This document shows, one piece after another, positions 19,054-29,460 of a stretch of DNA of 64,000 bases. A model generated the notes under the pieces. It was not told where the DNA came from. It worked only from the letters and a program-made list of their open reading frames with translations, and did no database searches. The stretch lies in NCBI GenBank assembly GCA_947446635.1, contig CANFHF010000004.1, positions 93,658-157,657 on the forward strand. The letters are read 5' to 3'. A program made the translations under genes and the position numbers. Position 1 is the first letter of the stretch. Each line of letters opens with the position of its first letter. This stretch comes from Flavobacteriaceae bacterium. GTDB lineage: Bacteria > Bacteroidota > Bacteroidia > Flavobacteriales > Flavobacteriaceae.

Positions 19054-21750
19054 TTAAAATAACGTAATTTGCCCGTCTTCATCGGATTGAATATCCTCGT
19101 CAGAAATTTGATTTTCTTCTACCACCTCTAATGCTTCCGAAACAACTTCTATTGGAACTTCATAAGGTAAAGATTCAAGCAAATTAATTTGTTTTACTTT
19201 GTCGGTGGTCAATTGATTTCCCAACGCTTTAAATCCTTTAACAGCTATGAAACTCTCAATATCTACAGTCATATTTTCTTTTTGAATTCCTTTTACCTTA
19301 TTGAAAACCAATTCGGCTATTGGTCGATAATCGGTAGAGACTATTTCCAGTTGGGAATTCGGGTGTTCCGTAATAAAGCTTTCATCTTTCCCTTCCGTTT
19401 CTACCAAGAATCTTTTGATATAATAACGTTCTTTTTCACCATCGTAATAAATAGCGGAAACTGGTTTTTTAGGATGCCATTTTTCCAATATTACCATGTC
19501 TTCTTCAAAATGAGTACTCAATTCAGGTATGATTACCTTTAGTTTTCCCGATTGGGAAATCACTAAGATTTTATCATTAGGTCTAAATTCTCCTAATAAT
19601 TCACCCCTAGCATCTACGTTTAATCTTTGAACCGTGTCGTCAAACCAAATTTTTCTTGGTTTCAAAGTCGAAATTCCTTTTTCCTTGATTTCGACTTTCT
19701 TTATTGGATATTTGGTAACCAAATTTCCTTTAGACGCACGACCTTTTATGGTCATTTCGGCAAAATCTAAATCCCATTTTAGTTTTTTAACACTTCCTAT
19801 CTGACGTAATAAAACCGTAATAACTTCGGCCTCTCCATTTGGATTACAAGTGAAATACAAAATTTGGGATCCTTTATTGCCATTAGTCAAATCATACAAT
19901 TTATCGCGTGTCACTCCAGAAACATTGAACCTTTTGATATAAGCTGGCCCTGATTTCCCATCACGGTAAATCATATTGTATATTGTTCGCTTATCACTTT
20001 TATCGAAAATAGCAATATGGATTATGTCTTTTCCTACGAATTTTTTATCATCTACTTTACAGATCATCATATTTCCATCGCGAAGAAAAACAATTACATC
20101 ATCAATATCGGAGCAATCAGTGACGTATTCATCTTTCTTTAATCCAGTGCCAATAAATCCTTCTTCCCTATTGACATATAATTTAGTGTTTCGCAAAGCT
20201 ACTTTTGTAGCTTCAATATTATCAAAACTACGCAATTCTGTTTGGCGCTCCCGCCCTTTACCATATTTATCTTTTAATTTGGTAAAAAAGGAAATGGCAA
20301 AATCGATTAGATGATCCAAATCATATTTTACTTGTTCTATATCACCTTCCAGTGCTTCAATTTTATCTTGGGCTTTATTACTATCGAATTTTGAAATTCG
20401 CATAATTCGAATATCCAATAATCGAAGAATATCTTCTTCAGTAACAGCTCTTTTTAAATTTTTAATAAAAGGTTTAAGTCCTAGGTCAACCGCATTGATT
20501 ACCCCTTCCTTGGTCGTTTCTTCTTCTATTAACCGATAGATTTTATTTTCAATAAAAATGCGTTCCAAAGAAAGAAAATGCCATTGTTCTTCTAGTTCAG
20601 ACAATTGAATTTCAAGTTCACTTTTTAATAATTGTACGGTTCTGTTTGTTGAAATTTTCAACATTTCAGAAACACCTACAAACAAGGGCTTATTGTCTTC
20701 GATCACACAACCCAATGGCGCTACTGATGTTTCGCAAGCCGTGAAAGCGAACAAAGCATCAATAGTTTTATCTGGAGAAACTCCTGGGAAAAGATGAATT
20801 AAAATTTCTACCTCAGCAGCCGTATTATCCTCAATTTTCTTGATTTTTATTTTGCCTTTTTCATTGGCTTTCAAAATACTATCAATTAAAGTGGTAGTAT
20901 TGGTCGAAAACGGAATTTGGGTAATAACCAAAGTGTTTTTGTCTAACTGTCCGATTTTGGCACGAACTCGAACTCGCCCACCACGCATCCCATCATTATA
21001 ATTAGACACATCAGCAATCCCAGCTGTCATAAAATCAGGGAAAATCTGGAATGGTTTGCCTTTCAGGATTTTTATCGAAGCATCAATTAGTTCATTGAAA
21101 TTATGCGGCAATACTTTTGTGGAAAGGCCTACAGCAATCCCTTCGGCACCAGAAGCCAATAATAAAGGAAATTTTACGGGAAGATTATTGGGTTCGGCAC
21201 GACGACCATCATAAGAAACTCCCCAATCAGTGATTTTTGGAGAATACAAGACTTCCAAAGCAAATTTTGACAAACGGGCCTCAATATAACGAGAAGCTGC
21301 AGCACTATCGCCTGTGAGAATATTTCCCCAGTTTCCTTGACAATCAATCAGTAATTCTCTTTGTCCAATTTGTACCATCGCATCACCAATACTTTGATCT
21401 CCGTGCGGATGGTATTGCATCGTGTGTCCTACCACATTCGCCACCTTATTGTATCGACCATCATCCAACTCCTTAAGCGAGTGCATAATTCGACGTTGGA
21501 CAGGTTTGAAACCATCTTCAATAGCAGGAACCGCGCGCTCCAAAATTACATAAGATGCATAATCCAAAAACCAGTCTTTGTACATTCCTGTAACTTTGGT
21601 AATGGTATCCTCTGCTTTTTCTGTATTTTCGTAAAAATGATTTTCCCCTGAAGAAATTATATCTTCAAAGCCTTCTTCATTTGCCGACTCGTTTAACTCT
21701 TTGTTACTTTCGTCTTCGTTTGGGATACTATTCTCTTCGTCTTCGTCCAT
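19054..21750 (-). CDS. parC: DNA topoisomerase IV subunit A
   Basis: An 898-residue type IIA topoisomerase A subunit: the breakage-rejoining domain carries the catalytic Tyr155 in SRYIEARL, and the quinolone-determining region is at about 114-128 (HPHGDQSIGDAMVQ). A C-terminal beta-pinwheel region follows. The first 50 residues are a very acidic extension (MDEDEENSIPNEDESNKE). It follows parE by 28 bases in the same operon, which favours topoisomerase IV over gyrase. Confidence 0.92.
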   Translation of the reverse strand: MDEDEENSIPNEDESNKELNESANEEGFEDIISSGENHFYENTEKAEDTITKVTGMYKDWFLDYASYVILERAVPAIEDGFKPVQRRIMHSLKELDDGRYNKVANVVGHTMQYHPHGDQSIGDAMVQIGQRELLIDCQGNWGNILTGDSAAASRYIEARLSKFALEVLYSPKITDWGVSYDGRRAEPNNLPVKFPLLLASGAEGIAVGLSTKVLPHNFNELIDASIKILKGKPFQIFPDFMTAGIADVSNYNDGMRGGRVRVRAKIGQLDKNTLVITQIPFSTNTTTLIDSILKANEKGKIKIKKIEDNTAAEVEILIHLFPGVSPDKTIDALFAFTACETSVAPLGCVIEDNKPLFVGVSEMLKISTNRTVQLLKSELEIQLSELEEQWHFLSLERIFIENKIYRLIEEETTKEGVINAVDLGLKPFIKNLKRAVTEEDILRLLDIRIMRISKFDSNKAQDKIEALEGDIEQVKYDLDHLIDFAISFFTKLKDKYGKGRERQTELRSFDNIEATKVALRNTKLYVNREEGFIGTGLKKDEYVTDCSDIDDVIVFLRDGNMMICKVDDKKFVGKDIIHIAIFDKSDKRTIYNMIYRDGKSGPAYIKRFNVSGVTRDKLYDLTNGNKGSQILYFTCNPNGEAEVITVLLRQIGSVKKLKWDLDFAEMTIKGRASKGNLVTKYPIKKVEIKEKGISTLKPRKIWFDDTVQRLNVDARGELLGEFRPNDKILVISQSGKLKVIIPELSTHFEEDMVILEKWHPKKPVSAIYYDGEKERYYIKRFLVETEGKDESFITEHPNSQLEIVSTDYRPIAELVFNKVKGIQKENMTVDIESFIAVKGFKALGNQLTTDKVKQINLLESLPYEVPIEVVSEALEVVEENQISDEDIQSDEDGQITLF

Positions 21751-21778
21751 TTAATTTCTAAAATCTTAAATTAAATAA

Positions 21779-23641
21779 TTAATTTACCTCAATTGTATCT
21801 AATTCCACCTTCAAATTCTTGATGATAAATTCTTGTCGGTCAGGTGTGTTTTTTCCCATATAAAAAGACAACAATTGTTCCACCGAAGTGTTTTTATCCA
21901 TCATTACAGGATCCAATCGAATGGTTTCTCCAATAAAATTTTTGAATTCGTCGGGTGATATTTCCCCCAATCCTTTGAATCGGGTGATTTCAGGTTTAGG
22001 TTTTAATTTTTCAATAGCTGCTTTTCGTTCTTCTTCCGAATAGCAATATATAGTTTCTTTTTTGTTTCGAACCCTAAAAAGTGGCGTTTGCAAAATATAC
22101 AAATGCCCTTCTTTGATTAATTCCGGGAAAAACTGTAGGAAGAAAGTGATCAACAATAACCGGATGTGCATACCATCTACATCAGCATCAGTAGCAATGA
22201 CGATATTGTTGTAACGCAATTTCTCCAAACCATCCTCAATATCTAAAGCTGCTTGCAATAAATTAAACTCTTCGTTTTCATAGACAATTTTTTTGCTCAT
22301 TCCATAACAATTAAGCGGTTTTCCACGAAGACTAAAAACCGCTTGGGTATTTACATCTCGAGACTTCGTAATGGAACCAGAAGCGGAATCCCCCTCAGTA
22401 ATAAAAAGTGTACTATCCAAATTTTTAGGATTCTTGGTGTCGGGAAGATGTGCCCGACAATCTCTTAATTTTTTGTTATGTAAATTGGCTTTTTTTGCTC
22501 GATCTGTTGCCAATTTTCTAATTCCAGAAAGTTCCTTACGCTCCCTTTCGGCTTGGAGGATTTTACGCAAAAGCGCATCGGCGGTTGCGGGATTTTTATG
22601 CAAATAACTATCTAATTTGTTTTTTACAAAATCATTAACAAAAGTACGAACCGATGGCATTCCTGGTTCGGAACCCATATCAGTCGAACCCAGTTTGGTT
22701 TTGGTTTGCGATTCAAAAACGGGCTCCATAACCTTGATACTAACTGCAGTCACAATAGATTTTCGAACATCAGAAGCTTCGAAACTTTTGTTGTAATATT
22801 CCCGAATCGTTTTTACAATTGCCTCGCGGTAAGCAGCCAAATGTGTTCCTCCTTGGGTAGTATTTTGTCCATTTACAAAAGAATGGTACTCTTCGCTATA
22901 TTGAGTTTTGCTGTGTGTCAAGGCAATTTCAATATCTTCTCCTTTCAAATGTATGATTGGATATTCGAGATCATCGGCATGGATAGTTTCTTCCAATAAA
23001 TCTTTCAATCCATTTTCAGAAAAATATTTTTCGCCGTTGAATAATATTGTTAAACCATTATTTAAGTAACAATAGTTTTTGAGCATTTTGATTACATATT
23101 CATAACGAAATTTATAGTTTTTAAAAATCGCTTCATCCGGAATAAAAGTAACTTTGGTTCCTTTTCGTTTGGTGGTTTCAATAATATCTTCTTCAAGAAC
23201 TAGATTTCCAGCCGAAAATTCAGCTGCTTTTTGTTTCTCGTCGCGAACGGATTCTACTCGAAAATAATTAGATAAAGCATTTACCGCTTTTGTTCCAACA
23301 CCATTTAACCCTACGGATTTCTTGAAAGCCAAGGAATCGTATTTTCCTCCTGTATTCATTTTGGAAACCACATCAATTACTTTCCCTAAAGGAATTCCAC
23401 GGCCAAAATCCCGAACCGTAACTGTTTTGTCTTTGATGGTAACTTCTATAGTTTTTCCTGCGCCCATAACAAATTCATCGATACAGTTGTCTAGAACTTC
23501 CTTCAGAAGGATGTAAATACCATCATCTGGCGAGGAACCATCACCAAGTTTCCCTATATACATTCCGGGACGCATTCTGATGTGTTCTTTCCAGTCTAGC
23601 GACCGAATATTATCTTCAGTGTATTGATTTTGATCGGACAT
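21779..23641 (-). CDS. parE: DNA topoisomerase IV subunit B
   Basis: A 620-residue ATPase subunit. The GHKL motifs are present: [10 protein letters not shown] near 45-54, DFGRGIPLG near 75-83 and [14 protein letters not shown] near 110-123. The TOPRIM domain follows with EGDSASGS and [10 protein letters not shown]. It is the first gene of the parE-parC operon and has a TTG-N16-TAACTTTG promoter upstream. Confidence 0.93.
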   Translation of the reverse strand: MSDQNQYTEDNIRSLDWKEHIRMRPGMYIGKLGDGSSPDDGIYILLKEVLDNCIDEFVMGAGKTIEVTIKDKTVTVRDFGRGIPLGKVIDVVSKMNTGGKYDSLAFKKSVGLNGVGTKAVNALSNYFRVESVRDEKQKAAEFSAGNLVLEEDIIETTKRKGTKVTFIPDEAIFKNYKFRYEYVIKMLKNYCYLNNGLTILFNGEKYFSENGLKDLLEETIHADDLEYPIIHLKGEDIEIALTHSKTQYSEEYHSFVNGQNTTQGGTHLAAYREAIVKTIREYYNKSFEASDVRKSIVTAVSIKVMEPVFESQTKTKLGSTDMGSEPGMPSVRTFVNDFVKNKLDSYLHKNPATADALLRKILQAERERKELSGIRKLATDRAKKANLHNKKLRDCRAHLPDTKNPKNLDSTLFITEGDSASGSITKSRDVNTQAVFSLRGKPLNCYGMSKKIVYENEEFNLLQAALDIEDGLEKLRYNNIVIATDADVDGMHIRLLLITFFLQFFPELIKEGHLYILQTPLFRVRNKKETIYCYSEEERKAAIEKLKPKPEITRFKGLGEISPDEFKNFIGETIRLDPVMMDKNTSVEQLLSFYMGKNTPDRQEFIIKNLKVELDTIEVN

Positions 23642-23749
23642 TTTAAATTTTATCGAATTTAGCTGAGTTCTGTTCGGTCTTTGCTTTACGCCCAGACCTC
23701 GAGTGTGCTAATGTAGTGTAAATTGATACAGTTTGAAAGCAGATAAATT

Positions 23750-23776
23750 CAAAGTTATTAAGAATGATATTGACAA
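23750..23776 (-). promoter_or_regulatory. Promoter of parE-parC
   Basis: On the minus strand TTG (23774-23776), spacer 16, TAACTTTG (23750-23757). It is about 110 bases upstream of parE. Confidence 0.5.
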
Positions 23777-23809
23777 TTAAATATTGATATTTTTATTGAA
23801 TTTCAAACT

Positions 23810-23842
23810 AAAAACCCTGCTAAAATTAATTTTGCAGGGTTT
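23810..23842 (-). terminator. Bidirectional terminator after ychF
   Basis: AAAACCCTGC pairs with GCAGGGTTTT around a 13-base loop, flanked by A and T runs. It ends ychF on the minus strand and insulates the parE promoter. Confidence 0.8.
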
Positions 23843-23876
23843 TTATTAAAATTTTTTATTACAAAAAATGGTTCGT

Positions 23877-24971
23877 TTATACATTAAATCTAAAGTGCAT
23901 CACGTCGCCGTCTTTAACAATATATTCTTTTCCTTCAACCTTGAATTTTCCAGCTTCCTTACATTTGGCTTCTGACCCATATTGAACAAAATCTTCGTAT
24001 CCAATTACTTCAGCACGTATAAATCCTTTTTCAAAATCAGTATGGATTACCCCTGCAGCTTGAGGTGCTGTTGCCCCAATGTTGATAGTCCAAGCACGAA
24101 CTTCTTTCACGCCTGCTGTAAAATAAGTTTGTTGTTTTAATAATTTATAGGCCGCACGGATCAAAACAGACGCTCCTGGCTCGCTTAACCCCATGTCTTC
24201 TAAGAAAATCTGACGCTCTTCGTAACTTTCTAATTCGGTAATATCGGCCTCAGCTCCTACCGAAAGTATAATCACTTCCGCTTCCTCATCTTTAACCAAT
24301 TCGCGAACTTGGTCTACATACTTATTACCATTAACAGCTGAATTTTCATCCACATTACAAACATACAAAACCGGTTTTGAAGTAATCAATTGAAAATTTT
24401 CAAATAAGTCTGCTTCGTCATTGTTTTGAGGAATTACTGTTCTTGCTGACTTAGCCTGCAAAAGTGTTTCTCTGATTCTATCTAATAGTGCTTTTTCGGT
24501 TTGCGCTTCTTTATTACCTGTTTTGGCAGCACGATTTACTTTTTCGAGACGTTTGTCAACTGTCTCTAAATCTTTCAATTGTAACTCAATATCAATGGTT
24601 TCTTTATCCCGAATAGGGTTTACGTTCCCATCAACGTGCACAATATTATCATTATCAAAACAACGCAACACATGAATAATGGCATTACACTCCCTTATAT
24701 TGCCAAGAAATTGATTCCCCAAACCTTCGCCTTTGCTAGCTCCTTTTACCAATCCTGCAATATCGACAATATCCACAGTTGCCATTTGAACGCGTTCTGG
24801 CTTTACTAATTCTTCCAACTTTGTCATTCTTGAATCTGGCACATTTACCACTCCTATATTCGGTTCGATGGTGCAAAAAGGAAAGTTGGCACTTTGCGCT
24901 TTGGCATTGGATAAACAATTGAATAATGTTGATTTTCCAACATTCGGTAACCCTACAATTCCTGCTTTCAT
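23877..24971 (-). CDS. ychF: Ribosome-binding ATPase YchF (Obg-like)
   Basis: A 364-residue P-loop protein of the universally conserved YchF/OLA1 group. The Walker A loop is GLPNVGKST at 7-15. The specificity motif reads CNVDE instead of NKxD, the feature that makes YchF prefer ATP over GTP. A C-terminal TGS domain ends the protein. It binds ribosomes in characterised bacteria and responds to oxidative stress. Full length, single gene with its own promoter box and terminator. Confidence 0.95.
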   Translation of the reverse strand: MKAGIVGLPNVGKSTLFNCLSNAKAQSANFPFCTIEPNIGVVNVPDSRMTKLEELVKPERVQMATVDIVDIAGLVKGASKGEGLGNQFLGNIRECNAIIHVLRCFDNDNIVHVDGNVNPIRDKETIDIELQLKDLETVDKRLEKVNRAAKTGNKEAQTEKALLDRIRETLLQAKSARTVIPQNNDEADLFENFQLITSKPVLYVCNVDENSAVNGNKYVDQVRELVKDEEAEVIILSVGAEADITELESYEERQIFLEDMGLSEPGASVLIRAAYKLLKQQTYFTAGVKEVRAWTINIGATAPQAAGVIHTDFEKGFIRAEVIGYEDFVQYGSEAKCKEAGKFKVEGKEYIVKDGDVMHFRFNV

Positions 24972-25032
24972 GATTTTTCTATTTTCTCACAACCTAGATT
25001 GTAATGTATTTTACTTATACTTTAAAAGTGTG

Positions 25033-25040
25033 CAAATATA
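25033..25040 (-). promoter_or_regulatory. Promoter -7 box for ychF
   Basis: TATATTTG on the minus strand, 61 bases upstream of the ychF ATG. Confidence 0.5.
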
Positions 25041-25100
25041 AGATTTAATAAATATTTTGGATTAAATAATTCAAAAAGGAATTATGTTTATTTAATCCAT

Positions 25101-25126
25101 AAAAAAAGCCTGAGAAAACTCAGACT
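25101..25126 (-). terminator. Terminator after the ferredoxin gene
   Basis: AGTCTGAG and CTCAGGCT on the minus strand pair (one mismatch) around TTTT and are followed by a T run; 26 bases beyond the ferredoxin stop. Confidence 0.8.
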
Positions 25127-25151
25127 TGATTAATTTATTTTTTAAAACTTT

Positions 25152-25502
25152 TTATTCGTTATGCAAAAACGCCTGTCTGTTCAACAAAGTTTCTTCACTT
25201 TCTACATGATTTTCGTCTGGAATACAACAGTCGACTGGACAAACAGCAGCACATTGTGGCTCGTCATGAAATCCTTTACACTCAGTACATTTTCCTGGAA
25301 CAATATAGTATACCTCATCCGAAATAGGGGTTTGGGCAGCATCAGCGTCTACCTCTTCTCCTGAAGGTAAAATCACCTTCCCTTTAATTTTAGTTCCATC
25401 TTTATATCTCCAATCATCGGCGCCTTCATATATTGCAGTATTTGGACATTCTGGTTCGCAAGCCCCACAATTAATACATTCGTCTGTTATTATAATTGCC
25501 AT
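25152..25502 (-). CDS. 2[4Fe-4S] ferredoxin
   Basis: A 116-residue ferredoxin. The first cluster uses C9, C12, C15 and C19 in [15 protein letters not shown]. The second begins at [13 protein letters not shown] and ends in [10 protein letters not shown], with the longer spacing seen in Allochromatium-type ferredoxins. A loop of about 45 residues with a YRYKDG-like segment separates them. It is a cytoplasmic electron carrier; the partner is not evident. It is divergent from an acyl-CoA reductase with overlapping promoters. Confidence 0.9.
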   Translation of the reverse strand: MAIIITDECINCGACEPECPNTAIYEGADDWRYKDGTKIKGKVILPSGEEVDADAAQTPISDEVYYIVPGKCTECKGFHDEPQCAAVCPVDCCIPDENHVESEETLLNRQAFLHNE

Positions 25503-25563
25503 TTTTTTTTGTTTAGATGTTTAGTAATTTATGAGTTTAGAAAAACCAATCAACTTTTGACTG

Positions 25564-25591
25564 TTGCCTAATTACTAATTCCTTATTTTTG
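25564..25591 (+). promoter_or_regulatory. Promoter of the acyl-CoA reductase gene
   Basis: TTG at 25564-25566, spacer 17, TATTTTTG at 25584-25591. It overlaps the divergent ferredoxin promoter: the two -7 boxes are 2 bases apart. Confidence 0.55.
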
Positions 25592-25593
25592 TG

Positions 25594-25625
25594 CAAAATT
25601 ACAATCAAAACTATTCATATACAAA
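25594..25625 (-). promoter_or_regulatory. Promoter of the ferredoxin gene
   Basis: On the minus strand TTTG (25622-25625), spacer 20, TAATTTTG (25594-25601). Its start site would fall inside the opposing promoter. Confidence 0.55.
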
Positions 25626-25631
25626 TTACTT

Positions 25632-26693
25632 ATGTCAGAAAACGATAAAAAAAATTGTTTTATTGAATTGGGCAGGTTTTTAAGCCAGTTTTCCGAGAAG
25701 GAAAACATCAAAAGCACTTCTGTTTTGTATAACGATCTGTTTTTTGATGACTTTGTGAATTTAATTCGACTGTCACAATCTCATAATGGCTGGTATACTG
25801 CTGAAAACGTTTATTTTTCGATTCAATCTTGGGCAAAAGCGTTGAGAGAAGATAATTTAAATCAATGGCTCAGCGCCTATAATCTTGAAGTCAATAAACC
25901 AAAAAAAGTGGGACTCATTATGGCCGGAAACATTCCCCTAGTAGGATTTCACGATTTTATTTCAGTATTAATTTCAGGAAATAGTGTGTTAATAAAAACA
26001 TCTTCGAAAGATCAGTTTTTACTACCCTTTTTGGCGAGATATATTAGTACCATAGAACCTGAATTTGGAACCAAAATCACTTTCGTAGAAGGAAAATTAG
26101 AAAATTTCGATGTTGTTATTGCTACAGGGAGTAATAATACGGCGCGTTATTTTGACTATTATTTCAAAGACAAGCCTAGTATTATCCGGAAAACCAGAAA
26201 TTCTATTGCTGTTTTGAATGGAAAAGAGAGTACGACACAATTAATCGCTTTAGGCGAGGATATTTTTAGGTATTTTGGTTTGGGATGTCGCAATGTTTCC
26301 AAACTTTTTGTTCCAAAAGACTATTCCTTTACTGCTTTTTTTGAAGCTATATTCGAATACCAAGACGTGATTCACTATGAAAAATACGCCAACAATTATG
26401 ATTATAACAAGGCTGTTTTCTTGATGAGCAATTTCAAATTATTGGATAATGGATTTTTGACCTTAAAACAGGACTCTAGTCATGCCTCTCCTATTTCGAG
26501 TGTTTTTTATGAATTTTATGATGATTTGGAAAATTTACAAATACGAATTCAGTCAGAAAGAGACGGAATTCAGTGCGTTGTAAGTAACAATCTCATTAAA
26601 AATAGCATTGAATTTGGTCAAACTCAGAAACCAAATTTATGGGATTATGCCGATAATATCGATACTATTGCGTTTTTGTTAACAACAAAGTAA
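25632..26693 (+). CDS. Acyl-CoA reductase, LuxC-like
   Basis: A 353-residue protein of the acyl-CoA reductase (LuxC, PF05893) family, distant relatives of aldehyde dehydrogenases that reduce acyl-CoA to aldehyde. Visible landmarks are GLIMAGNIPLVGFHDF near 95-110, VLIKTSSKDQFLLPF near 119-133, and the catalytic Cys in the FGLGCRNVSKL segment near 217-227. No luciferase or other lux gene is present, so the product is probably a lipid or other aldehyde intermediate rather than a light substrate. The homologue is common in Flavobacteria beside this ferredoxin; a functional link is possible but unproven. Confidence 0.82.
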   Translation: MSENDKKNCFIELGRFLSQFSEKENIKSTSVLYNDLFFDDFVNLIRLSQSHNGWYTAENVYFSIQSWAKALREDNLNQWLSAYNLEVNKPKKVGLIMAGNIPLVGFHDFISVLISGNSVLIKTSSKDQFLLPFLARYISTIEPEFGTKITFVEGKLENFDVVIATGSNNTARYFDYYFKDKPSIIRKTRNSIAVLNGKESTTQLIALGEDIFRYFGLGCRNVSKLFVPKDYSFTAFFEAIFEYQDVIHYEKYANNYDYNKAVFLMSNFKLLDNGFLTLKQDSSHASPISSVFYEFYDDLENLQIRIQSERDGIQCVVSNNLIKNSIEFGQTQKPNLWDYADNIDTIAFLLTTK

Positions 26694-26783
26694 AAAAATA
26701 TTTAATTATTTCGAATTATATAATGTTTATTCAACTCCTATTGCCGAAATTTGCGTTTTTAAATTTTGGACATCATCAACACT

Positions 26784-27854
26784 ATGAAAAAACACAACTA
26801 CAGCGCAGGACCTTGTATTTTACCACAAGAAGTTTTTGAAAAATCAGCACAAGCGATATTAAATTTCAATAATTCTGGCCTATCTATTTTGGAAATATCC
26901 CACAGAAGCAAGGATTTTGTTGCTGTTATGGATGAAGCAAGATCTTTAGCTATCGAATTATTAGGATTAGAAGACAAAGGCTATCAAGCTCTTTTTCTTG
27001 CTGGTGGAGCAAGTTTAGAGTTCATTATGGCGCCTTACAATCTGATGAAAGAAGGTGGAAAAGCGGCTTATCTTGACTCAGGAACATGGGCAAGTGCAGC
27101 AATAAAAGAAGCTAAATCTTTTGGAGAAACTGTTATTGTCGCTTCTTCTAAAGACGACAACTACACCCACGTCCCTAAAGGATATACCGTACCTGCAGAT
27201 GCTGATTATTTTCACTGCACGAGCAACAACACTATTTTTGGAACACAAATGAAAGAATTTCCAAACTTGGATATGCCAATTGTTTGTGATATGAGTTCGG
27301 ATATTTTTTCGAGAGTTTTAGATTTTTCTAAATTTGACATCATTTATGCCGGAGCACAAAAAAATATGGGTCCAGCAGGTGCCACTTTGGTTGTTATAAA
27401 AGAAGAAATCCTAGGTAAAAACGGAAGAGTTATTCCAAGTATGTTGGATTACGCCAAACATATCAAAGCAGAAAGCATGTACAATACACCACCTGTTTTC
27501 CCTGTGTATGCGTCTATGTTGACCCTACAATGGTTAAAAAATCTTGGTGGAATTCCTGCAATCGAAAAAATAAACAATGCAAAAGCAACTTTACTTTATG
27601 CAGAAATTGACAGAAATCCTTTATTCAAAGGGGCTGCGGTAGTAGAAGATCGTTCAAATATGAATGCCACCTTCTTATTAAATGACCCATTGCATACAGA
27701 TACATTTAACGCCATGTTGAAAGAAGCTGGAATAATTGGATTACCTGGACACAGATCTGTTGGTGGTTATAGAGCCTCCATGTACAATGCGATGCCTATA
27801 GAAAGTGTGCAAGTTTTAGTAGATGTAATGACAGCTTTAGAAGGAAACGTTTAA
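26784..27854 (+). CDS. serC: Phosphoserine aminotransferase
   Basis: A 356-residue PLP enzyme that converts 3-phosphohydroxypyruvate to phosphoserine. The start at 26784 (MKKHNYSAGPCILP) matches the family; an upstream TTG at 26766 is not needed. The PLP lysine is K193 in GAQKNMGPAG. The C-terminal GLPGHRSVGGYRASMYNA is the SerC hallmark. The next gene, 38 bases on, is serA, so two of the three steps of serine synthesis are together; serB is not here. Confidence 0.95.
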   Translation: MKKHNYSAGPCILPQEVFEKSAQAILNFNNSGLSILEISHRSKDFVAVMDEARSLAIELLGLEDKGYQALFLAGGASLEFIMAPYNLMKEGGKAAYLDSGTWASAAIKEAKSFGETVIVASSKDDNYTHVPKGYTVPADADYFHCTSNNTIFGTQMKEFPNLDMPIVCDMSSDIFSRVLDFSKFDIIYAGAQKNMGPAGATLVVIKEEILGKNGRVIPSMLDYAKHIKAESMYNTPPVFPVYASMLTLQWLKNLGGIPAIEKINNAKATLLYAEIDRNPLFKGAAVVEDRSNMNATFLLNDPLHTDTFNAMLKEAGIIGLPGHRSVGGYRASMYNAMPIESVQVLVDVMTALEGNV

Positions 27855-27892
27855 TTTTTTAGTTTTAATAATATATACAAATCACAATAAAA

Positions 27893-28843
27893 ATGAAAGT
27901 ATTAGCAAATGATGGAATTTCAGAAAGCGGAATTCTAGCTTTAGAAAAAGGTGGGTTTGAAGTTATAACTACAAAAGTAGCTCAAGAACAAGTAGCTAAT
28001 TTTGTAAACGAAAATAACGTAAGCGTAGTATTGGTAAGAAGTGCAACTAAAGTTCGCAAAGATATTATTGATGCTTGCCCAGGACTTAAAATCATTGGAC
28101 GTGGTGGTGTTGGAATGGATAATATTGATGTGGATTATGCTAAAAGCAAAGGGATTCACGTAATCAATACGCCTGCATCTTCATCAGAATCTGTAGCAGA
28201 ATTAGTTTTCGCTCATTTACTTTCTGGTGTACGTTTTTTACATGATTCTAACAGAAATATGCCTCTTGAAGGGGATTCAAATTTCAATGGGTTGAAAAAA
28301 GCATATGCTGAAGGAGTGGAACTTAGAGGAAAAACTCTCGGTGTTGTAGGAATTGGCCGTATTGGTCAAGCTACTGCAAAAATGGCGTTGGGATTAGGCA
28401 TGAAAGTGATTGCTGCCGATAGTTTCATTCCAAAAGTGGATGTAAAAGTTGAATTTTTTGACGGACAATCTATTACAACTACAATCGTTTCACAATCATT
28501 GGAATCATTATTCAAAGAAGCCGATTTCATTACTTTACACGTTCCTGCACAAGACGGTTACATCGTTGATGAAGCTGCATTAGCAATCATGAAAGATGGT
28601 GTTGGAATCGTAAACTGCGCTCGTGGCGGAGTTGTTGATGAAATTGCTTTGATTAAAGCATTGGATTCTGGAAAAGTATCATTTGCAGGATTAGATGTTT
28701 TTGAAAGCGAACCAAAACCTGAAATCACTATTTTAATGCATCCAAAAATTTCGTTGACACCACATATTGGTGCTGCAACTGGAGAAGCACAAGACAGAAT
28801 AGGAACTGAATTAGCGAGTCAAATCATTAGTATTTTGGGTTAA
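27893..28843 (+). CDS. serA: D-3-phosphoglycerate dehydrogenase (short, no ACT domain)
   Basis: A 316-residue 2-hydroxyacid dehydrogenase. The NAD loop VGIGRIGQATAK is at 152-163, and the catalytic R244, E273 and H291 are present (NCARGGV, ESEP, PHIGAAT). The protein stops after the core fold and lacks the ACT domain used for serine feedback in longer SerA proteins, so feedback by that route is not expected. It follows serC directly and is followed by a strong terminator. Confidence 0.92.
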   Translation: MKVLANDGISESGILALEKGGFEVITTKVAQEQVANFVNENNVSVVLVRSATKVRKDIIDACPGLKIIGRGGVGMDNIDVDYAKSKGIHVINTPASSSESVAELVFAHLLSGVRFLHDSNRNMPLEGDSNFNGLKKAYAEGVELRGKTLGVVGIGRIGQATAKMALGLGMKVIAADSFIPKVDVKVEFFDGQSITTTIVSQSLESLFKEADFITLHVPAQDGYIVDEAALAIMKDGVGIVNCARGGVVDEIALIKALDSGKVSFAGLDVFESEPKPEITILMHPKISLTPHIGAATGEAQDRIGTELASQIISILG

Positions 28844-28867
28844 TTTTCAAAATAATATAGTATATGC

Positions 28868-28898
28868 AAAAGGCTGTCTTAAAAGACAGCCTTTTTTT
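28868..28898 (+). terminator. Terminator of serC-serA
   Basis: AAAGGCTGTCTT pairs with AAGACAGCCTTT around AA, followed by T7; 25 bases after the serA stop. Confidence 0.92.
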
Positions 28899-28977
28899 GT
28901 GCTTAAAAAGGATGTGTCAATCGTATTGAGAAATTAAAAAATTAAATCAATAGGTGTGGCTATTAGAATTGACGATT

Positions 28978-29009
28978 TTTGCAACCTATTCGATATTGTT
29001 TTATATTTG
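28978..29009 (+). promoter_or_regulatory. Promoter of the DUF6787 gene
   Basis: TTTG at 28978-28981, spacer 20, TATATTTG at 29002-29009, 18 bases before the ATG at 29028. Confidence 0.6.
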
Positions 29010-29027
29010 TAATCATTTGAAATTAAG

Positions 29028-29330
29028 ATGGAACCATTTAAAAAACGTTGGGGAATAACTTCCAATTACCAACTGACCATTATATTTATCGTTTTTGCCC
29101 TTACCGGCTCAATTTCGGCATGGCTATCAAAACCTATTTGTTTTTGGTTGGGAATTGTAAAGGAAGATTTAGATTTTTGGTTTACCCCTGTTCGGCTACT
29201 CTTGATTTTCCCTTTATATCAAGTGCTTTTAGTTTTGATAGGATTCCTTTTTAGGCAACACAAGTTCTTTTGGACTTTCGAAAAGAAGATGTTAAAAAGT
29301 ATGGGATTTGGGTTTTTGTTTAAAGAATAG
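29028..29330 (+). CDS. Small membrane protein, probably DUF6787 family
   Basis: A 100-residue protein with two clear membrane helices (about 15-42 and 60-83). It has KRWGITSNYQLTIIFIVFAL near the start and FWTFEKKMLKSMGFGF at the end, a pattern I associate with the flavobacterial DUF6787 family, sometimes mislabelled as prolipoprotein diacylglyceryl transferase. Function unknown. A consensus promoter directly upstream supports the gene. Confidence 0.78.
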   Translation: MEPFKKRWGITSNYQLTIIFIVFALTGSISAWLSKPICFWLGIVKEDLDFWFTPVRLLLIFPLYQVLLVLIGFLFRQHKFFWTFEKKMLKSMGFGFLFKE

Positions 29331-29460
29331 TGGTTAGTCTTTTTATTTTTAACCTCGAATTTATCTGTTTTTTCCATTAAAAAATTATTGAATCTAATGT
29401 TCTAAGATATTTATAGAAACCATCTAAAATCTTTGTTTCTTTGTGAAAACTATTCTAAAG

